Below, in pieces: positions 31,801 to 37,308 of a stretch of DNA of 37,308 nt. The stretch spans positions 2,937,982 to 2,975,289 of the forward strand of contig FN649737.1 in the NCBI GenBank assembly GCA_000310025.1, in the 5' to 3' direction. Below the pieces are notes generated by a model. The model worked only from the letters and a program-made list of their open reading frames with translations. It searched no databases and had not been told where the DNA came from. Each line of letters begins with the position of its first letter. Within the stretch, counting starts at the first letter, position 1. The position numbers and the translations under genes were made by a program. The DNA is from Ectocarpus siliculosus. Lineage: Eukaryota; Sar; Phaeophyceae; Ectocarpales; Ectocarpaceae.

Positions 31801-34011
31801 TCTGGTACAAGAGGGGGTTCCGATATTTGAGGGTCGAGGGCCTTTGTCACACCACCCTTTCCTATGTCGGACCCACGACTGCTGTGTATGAAATAGAGAG
31901 GGGGGTGTACTCATAGTCGTGCATGGCGTAGTCATTAGACCATTGACCTCGCATCCCTACAAAGCCGGGACGGAGCACGCCGGGTTCTCACCGGACCAGG
32001 CTCTCACATCACCAAGCGCGAAGCACCGTGAGGTATTTGGCGAGTCGCATGAAGGGTGAGCTGCCATCCTGCTAAGGGTGTTCGGCATCTTGTGCTTACT
32101 TCCTTGCGTACGGATGACAGAGGGGGGGGGGTCGTAACCCTACCCCTAGCCCCCAACCCAAAACGAAAAACGAGCTTAAATATCCTCGCTGCTGCAAGAG
32201 AAAGCGGGTTGCGGGGGTGGGCGCGGGGGGCACCCGTAAAATCATGCGAATCTCGTTGGGGGGGGGGGGGGAGATCGCCGCGGAGAACTGCTGGCGTGAT
32301 TGAAGTGTACCCCCTTTCGGCCGATACCCGCGACCCGCTTGTTGACGACTCAGAAGAGTGCGGAGAGACAACGGGGTGAGATAGGAGCCTTCCGACAATC
32401 TATGCCCTCAAGTCGTGGGGTCTGACCTCCGCAGCATCCAAGCCTTGTACACTTTTCTGTCTGTCTTTCTGGTATGACATTGTTGGGGCCAGTTTGTACC
32501 CCCCTCTCACATTCCCTCCAAAATAAGTGGGTGGGAGAAGATTCCTTCGCTACTACTGCTGTAGACATTTGCTTTGTTTTTCTAGAAAACGTCTCGGGAA
32601 AAGGGTAAGGTTCTTGGACTGCCCGAGCTCACTTCTTTTTTCTCTTGTGGTGTATTTCTTGTTTCTATATCGCCAGATGATCGGCATGGAACGATGGTTA
32701 ACCAAGGCTAAGCCGGACGTGCTGGAGGAGCTCCTATTGAAGCTCGAGAAGGATTCGCTGGTGCCCAACATCTACACGTACAACGGCATCATTTTCGTGT
32801 AAGATGATACGTTGTTGCCTTGCTGTCGTTGTTGCTGCTTATTCTCACGCCTGTACGCCGATACCCAGCGCCTGAGAAGTTTGTTTCCGTGCCAATTGTA
32901 TTCCAACCCAACACTGGTTTGCAAATGTACCTGGTATGTAAGTGGGGTAAGCACACTGGTCTACCAAATGTACCTTGGGCGGGCACGTAGGCAAACAACC
33001 TGTAAGGTAGGCTATACAGACCTGACATCTGTGTACCTGCTTGCTCAGAGCACACACACGACTCAAATCCGGGTGCCAATCATGGAAGCCAACCTACTAG
33101 TCGTAAACCAGTGTCCGATTGTTATACAACTAACACGGACTGCTTCTCAGGCACTGGGTATCGGCGCAAACACGTATTTTTATACTGGTACTGGTCATCA
33201 GGGGTCCTTCGATAGTGACGGTATGTGTCCGCCGGGACCACCGGCGCTATCGCGTTCGGGGAAAATTGAGAGAATGGGACAAGCTGATTGCGTCATCCGT
33301 GTCACGTGGTTTCGCTTCCGCCGTGCCGGGCAGTGGCACAATCTCAACCGACACTACTGAGGGACGCCCACCGTATCCGCTCCGCGTGGTTCTGTTGGAA
33401 CGTAGACACACGTCCTTGCGATGCCTTCGATTTCATCGCGAAATAGTTTGCTTGAAACGAACGCAGCACGCCCCCGTACATTTTGGTGGTGGCTTAACCC
33501 CCCCCCCCCTTTTCCCCGATTGTGCTTCAGAGAAATGGATAAAAAGTTAGCGTATTGTTTTATCCCTCTTCCCCTCCTGTCGTGCTTGATGCCAAACTCC
33601 ATCAGGTACGCGCAGGCGCGGTCTTTGCCCAAGGTGGAGCGGGCGTACCGTGAAATGGTTTCGAAAGGGTTGGAGCCTGATGTGTTGACGCTGTCTCACT
33701 TGGCTATGGCCCAAGCTTGGGGGTCTTCGAACGACATGTACAGGTCAGTGCCGCCGCGGACACCATCGCTGCTGCTGCAGCTGTAGTGCTGCCAACGTGT
33801 TTGGCTGTTGCTATTGGTGGTGGTGGTGGTGGGAATGGTGTTGTTGTTGTTGTTGTTGTCGTCGTTGCTGCTTCTTCTGCCGTTGTTGTTGTTGTTGTTG
33901 TCGTCGTTGCTGCTTCTTCTGCCGTTGTTGTTGTTGTTGTTGTCGTCGTTGCTGCTTCTTCTGCCGTTGTTGTTGTTGTTGTCGTCGTCGTTGCTGCTTC
34001 TTCTGCCGTTG

Positions 34012-34043
<32 letters not shown>

Positions 34044-37000
34044 GGTGGTGGTGGTAGTGCTGTAGTCGTTGTTGTTGCTACAGTATTCTTATTGTTGTTG
34101 TTGTTGTTGTTGCTGCTGTTGTGTTCGTGTTCTTGCTGCTGCTGTCTATGTACATCACGCAAGAACCCATTAACAGACTCCCGTCGTAACCCAACACAAC
34201 GTACCTCGTGCAAATGTGTGTGTGTGTGTGTGTGTGTGTGTTTTTTCTCAGGAGTGAGAAGCATCTCCAACAGATGAACGCTGGTTGATTGATGTCTAGC
34301 GACTTAAGAAACCATTGTTTGCGTGTTCGTGTGTTGTGTACGGCGCAACGTGTGTGCGTGTCCGTCCCCATCCATTCCAGTCTACACACATTTCCGGTGT
34401 ATGTATGTGCTTGCTGTATCAACCGGGGGTGATGTTGTGGGATGTTATGGGATGGGATGGGATGGGATGGTTGCTGGACCTGGCACGACACTCGTTAATA
34501 ATCAATGTGATGGGACGGGATGACGGTTGTTGGACCTGGCACAACACATGCGGAGATGGACGAGAGGGCTAACACTATTTAACAACCAATACGATGGGAC
34601 GGGATGATGATTGTTGACCTTGTAGAACGCTTGCTATCAATCAATATCATCCGATGGGATGGTTGTTAGCTTGGCACAACACTCGTTAATAATCAATGTG
34701 ATGGGACGGGATGACGGTTGTTGGACCTTACAGAACACTTGCGGAGATGGACGAGAGGGGCTGGACTCCGACGAGGGCGGCCCACCTAAGCGCGATCGCC
34801 TTCATGTGGCAGAGGAAGGACACGGAGGGCGTACTGCAGGTGATGGGTGGCGTTGTTGTCGGAAGTTGCTGAAAGGCTTTATGCGTGTTTTTTTTCTTGT
34901 GGAAGCTGCTGAGCTATGTGGTACACCGTTTTTTTTGTCTCTGTGGAAGCTGCCGAACTATGCAGAAGGCTGTGTTTTTTCTTGCGGTTTTGTGAATTCG
35001 GAGAGGTTATCGACTGCTGAATAGGGCCTTGTGTTCGCAAGCATCACCCCTTTCATGTTTGAGGGCGCTTGCTCCGGTTTTCTAGAAGGCGAGGCTTTTT
35101 CCTGATGGGACGCAGCCCACGGACGGTGTTTCTTCTCCCCGTTCCAGTACAAAAGCTCTTGGGTCTCGCTGTGCTTGATCTTGTTCTTCCTGCTACCTTT
35201 ACTGCTACCCTCTCCCCTTCTTGTCGTCCCTCCCTGCTGCTTCTGCTCCTCCTCATCTCACGTTTGATTGTTCCTGCTTCCGCCTCCCCCTCTTCCTGTT
35301 GTCGTTCTTCCTCCTTTCTTGTTTTGTTCCTTCTTCCGTCTTTCACGTTCTTAGGTATGCATGTTGCCAGTACGACACAGCATTTATTTCGAGTTGTCCT
35401 TATGCTCCCTCCCCTCTTGATGTTGCTCCTCCTGCTTACTACTCCCTCAAATTTGTTCTTCGTATTTCCCCCTCCTCCACGTCCTCCGCTTTACCCGGAC
35501 TCGTCAGTAGATGATAGAGCGCGCGCTTGTTGTAGTTCCTCCTGCTTCCTCCCCTCTTGCTGCTGTCCCTCCTGCTCACTCCCTTCTGTGCTGTTCCTAT
35601 TTCCTCCTCCTCGTCCTTGTCTTTTTTACCCCGCCTCGTCAGTAGATGATAGAGCGCATGCTTGAGAAGAGCTACCAGCCTACGGAGGCCGCATTTGCGA
35701 TGGCTCTCATGTCTGCCGGGCGCTTGGGCAGGGCGGACTTGGCCAAGGTGCTGTTCGAGTGGCGCAGCGAGTCGGGGCTGGAGCCGAAACAGGAGATTTA
35801 CTCCAGCGTGAGTTGTTGGTGTTGTTGGGTGATGGTGGTGGTGGTGGTGGTGGTGGTGTTGTTGTTGTGTAGTTGTCGTTGTTGGTGGTGTTGTTTTTGT
35901 TGCTGTCCCTTTGCTATGGTTGCCATTGCTGCTGTAGTTGTCGTTGTTCTTGTTGGCGCCAATGGTGGAGTTGAGCGTTTGCCATGGCGGTTGCTGCCAT
36001 TTTTTACACGATGCTGCCTGCGCGTGAGTTTACGCGACTGGGGACTATCTCGGGACTAGGACGTTTGTCTTGGCCCATTTCAAGGAACACGCACGAGCGC
36101 GAGTTGCAGTCTTGTTCGTGAATGACGATGATGTTCAGCTGTGTTGCTGTTGCTGTTATTTTTTTGCATGTTGCCTTTCGCATACCCTACCAAGCAACCG
36201 GACAAAATGCCAATCTAAGTCTGCCCTTGCCAGTCGCGACACTTCACCTTCCCTGTGTGCTGTTTTTATTTCTCTTTCAGGCATACAACAAAACTTAATC
36301 TCTACAGTGTATCTGCAAAGAGTCCGCGATAAATGTGGCCACGAATTTCGAAGTGTTACAAGACCTACCTGTCTTTCTGCTCGTCCCCGAGCAACATACA
36401 GCAGTTATACCGTATATTTCGGAGAGATGGCACCCCCGTGTTAGCGTATTTCTCTACCAAGTAGGGGGGTACCACTGCCGAAAAGGGTAGTTTTGAAAAC
36501 ATCTCGTGGAGGGCTTTCCTAAGAGTTATCGGTTGGTTTTGGCACCCTCCCAGTTATGGAGAAATACGCAATAAAAACACCTCTTTCGACTGTTAGGGTA
36601 TTGCGCCCCCAAACCTGAGTATGAGAAAATACCCAAAACAACACACACCCAACCTATACTCGTCATTGCGTCCCCAAAGCTGTATTTTCCTCGCCTCCGG
36701 GTTAACAGGTCCAACAAAACTTTTTTTTTTTTCTTCTTAATATGACACAACGAATCCATCTCTATCATAGAAAAGAGTCTGAGACAGATTAGCAATGAAT
36801 TCATAGCGTCAGAAAGTACCCGTATGTCTTGTTTTTGTTTTTTTTGCTAAACCTAACAGATGATGCTCGCCCATTCGAAAGCGGACCTCCATGAGGAGAG
36901 CCTAGCGTACTGGCGGCAGCTGGTGTGCCTCGACGGGGTTGGGGGGGTAGCCATCGACCTGGAGACGTGCCGGAGCGCCCTGAGGTCTGCGATTGTGAGC

Positions 37001-37088
37001 GACCACTGGGACGAGGTGGACACCATCGTTGGCATGCTGAGGGTGAGCGGCTCGTGCTGTTCGTTGTTGTTGCGGTTGTTGTTGTTCT

Positions 37089-37120
<32 letters not shown>

Positions 37121-37308
37121 GATGTTGCTGTGGTTTTTGCTGCTTCTGCTGCTGCTGATAGTTCCATGTACTGCTGCTGTTGTTATCGTTGCTGCTGCTG
37201 TGGATACGTACGATGCTCTGCTGTTGCCACTGCTTCATCAAACCCACCCATCTGGGCACATACCTCCCCCCCCCCCCCCCCCCCCCGTTTTTTCCCCTCC
37301 CCTCCCTT
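28834..37308 (+). CDS. Pentatricopeptide-repeat protein (PPR gene B), 3' end beyond the window
   Basis: A predicted organellar RNA-binding PPR protein, paralogue of the divergent gene. Seven exons are visible: 28834-29142, 31477-31632, 32677-32798, 33606-33743, 34734-34839, 35646-35807 and 36860-37042, giving 392 residues. Phases are 0,0,2,2,0,0. Residues 1 to about 35 (MLRVRSLAAQGVRDFALRKV...) form a basic leader like a transit peptide; an acidic Glu-rich stretch follows at about 83-97. Repeats from about 115 include DITAYNIVIK, LVPNIYTYNGIIFVYAQA, REMVSKGLEPDVLTLSHLAM, EMDERGWTPTRAAHLSAIA and MLEKSYQPTEAAFAMALM. The exon at 34734 was identified only by phase and by alignment with gene A. 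Intron 2 begins GCAAGA (GC-AG). Gene A predicts five more exons outside the window. The start at 28834 is preferred over the in-frame ATG at 28738 because the basic leader begins there. Confidence 0.88.
29184..29430. mobile_element. MITE-like inverted-repeat element, family 1
   Basis: The left end TACCGTTGGCAACGTGAGAT and the reverse complement of the right end (ATCTTATGTCACCAACGGTA) pair over more than 30 bp, including the family signature CACACCCCCTG. At 247 bp it is the cleanest copy for defining the element ends. It begins only about 40 bp inside intron 1 of PPR gene B. Confidence 0.82.
29931..30581. repeat. Foldback element: 650-bp imperfect palindrome
   Basis: The left arm (29931-30234) and right arm (30258-30581) are reverse complements over more than 300 bp with scattered mismatches and small indels, separated by 23 bp (a TCGATTTCGATTTCGATT-like loop). 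The outer ends begin CGGTTTTTCGAAGGCGGGAG on both arms. It is G+C-rich compared with the rest of the intron. It lies in intron 1 of PPR gene B, so the pre-mRNA would contain a long hairpin. Open frames across it are mirror-image artefacts. Confidence 0.92.
31677..31840. repeat. Imperfect repeats of a GCTCCGATNTANGAGGGT motif
   Basis: Three copies (about 31681, 31728 and 31813) of GGGCTCCGAT or GGTTCCGAT followed by GAGGGT lie in intron 2 of PPR gene B. GGTACC-containing segments between them are partly inverted, so this could be a degraded inverted-repeat element. Confidence 0.55.
31905..32121. repeat. Dispersed repeat family 3, longest copy
   Basis: Starts after a G-run with TGTACTCATAGTCGTGCATG, continues through GTAGTCATTAGACCATTGAC, GCATCCCTACAAAGCCGGGA and CCGGGTTCTCACCGG, and ends near CTTGCGTACGGATGACAG before another G-run. 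It is the reference copy for this family and lies in intron 2 of PPR gene B. Confidence 0.85.
33825..34123. repeat. GTT/GTG triplet array with a 42-bp minisatellite
   Basis: Inside about 300 bp of GTT, GTC and GTG triplets, the 24-mer core GTCGTCGTTGCTGC|TTCTTCTGCC recurs four times at about 42-bp spacing (about 33858, 33900, 33942, 33984). It begins about 80 bp after the donor of the exon ending at 33743. The Val-, Cys- and Leu-rich open frames here are artefacts. Confidence 0.9.
34484..34766. repeat. Tandem duplication that includes the start of a PPR gene B exon
   Basis: About 90 bp ending at GGAGATGGACGAGAGGG occurs at 34484-34570 and again at 34676-34762. The second copy spans the true acceptor and the first 25 or so bases of the exon starting at 34734. 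The first copy has lost the acceptor (GGCACAAC in place of TTACAGAA). A third, shorter relative lies at about 34592-34640. Confidence 0.85.
35493..35666. repeat. Duplicated 3' splice site in PPR gene B intron 5
   Basis: CTCGTCAGTAGATGATAGAG occurs at about 35500 and again at 35635, about 136 bp apart. The second copy is the real acceptor and exon start at 35646. The first keeps the AG acceptor and the ATGATAGAGCGC exon start, but its continuation is CT-rich intron sequence. Confidence 0.85.
36441..36573. mobile_element. Short MITE-like inverted-repeat element
   Basis: The left end TTAGCGTATTTCTCTACCAA and the reverse complement of the right end (TTATGGAGAAATACGCAA) pair over about 30 bp, with GGGGGGTACC against GGCACCCTCCC. 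The interior is about 70 bp. It lies in intron 6 of PPR gene B and differs in sequence from families 1 and 2. Confidence 0.7.
37063..37122. repeat. (GTT)n triplet tract after a PPR gene B donor
   Basis: GTT triplets begin about 20 bp after the GTGAGC donor at 37043, in sense orientation. Confidence 0.9.
37262..37308. other. Homopolymer-rich window end
   Basis: A run of 20 or more C, then TTTTTT and C-rich sequence, resembles the degraded sequence beside the N gap and may be a contig end. Nothing can be read from it. Confidence 0.6.

Noticed and set aside
33717-34277. Val-, Cys- and Leu-rich open frames at the 42-bp minisatellite
   Set aside because: Pure repeat translation inside an intron of PPR gene B.

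Overview
This is a window of nuclear DNA from an intron-rich eukaryote. I infer a brown alga or close stramenopile relative, with Ectocarpus-type architecture: moderately GC-rich exons of 27-464 bp, introns of roughly 100-2300 bp packed with GTT/GTG-type repeats and C- or G-runs, and many small inverted-repeat elements. No prokaryotic operon structure is present, and no tRNA, rRNA or CRISPR array was seen. Organism identity is inference; the rest below is read from reverse-complement translation and splice-phase bookkeeping.

Three genes can be rebuilt exon by exon with consistent splice phases. (1) Minus strand, 13668 down to 1569: a 19-exon, 884-residue poly(ADP-ribose) polymerase of the PARP1/2/3 (closest PARP3-like) type. 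It carries an H1-like Lys/Ala-rich tail, then WGR, WWE, a second WGR, the helical regulatory domain and a catalytic domain with an intact H-Y-E triad. (2) Minus strand, 28608 down to 18618: a 12-exon, 615-residue pentatricopeptide-repeat (PPR) protein with a probable organelle transit peptide. (3) Plus strand, 28834 to beyond the window end: a second PPR protein, seven exons visible (392 residues), the 3' part missing.

The two PPR genes are head-to-head, with start codons 225 bp apart. They share every intron phase, identical or nearly identical exon lengths, and even a GC-AG intron at the same place. They are therefore an inverted duplicate pair that probably shares a bidirectional promoter. 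Both probably act in organellar RNA metabolism; PARP is probably nuclear.

Layout: 1-1568, downstream of PARP, no supported gene; 1569-13668, PARP; 13669-18617, about 5 kb with only weak coding-like fragments and tandem repeats; 18618-28608, PPR gene A; 28609-28833, shared promoter region; 28834-37308, PPR gene B. Introns carry two or three families of short inverted-repeat elements (one family has a copy in an intron of each of the three genes), a roughly 650-bp foldback palindrome, a dispersed repeat seen at least six times, and several minisatellites that duplicate splice-site sequence. A 449-bp run of N (11226-11674) and degraded-looking homopolymer sequence next to it and at the right end mark assembly weak points.
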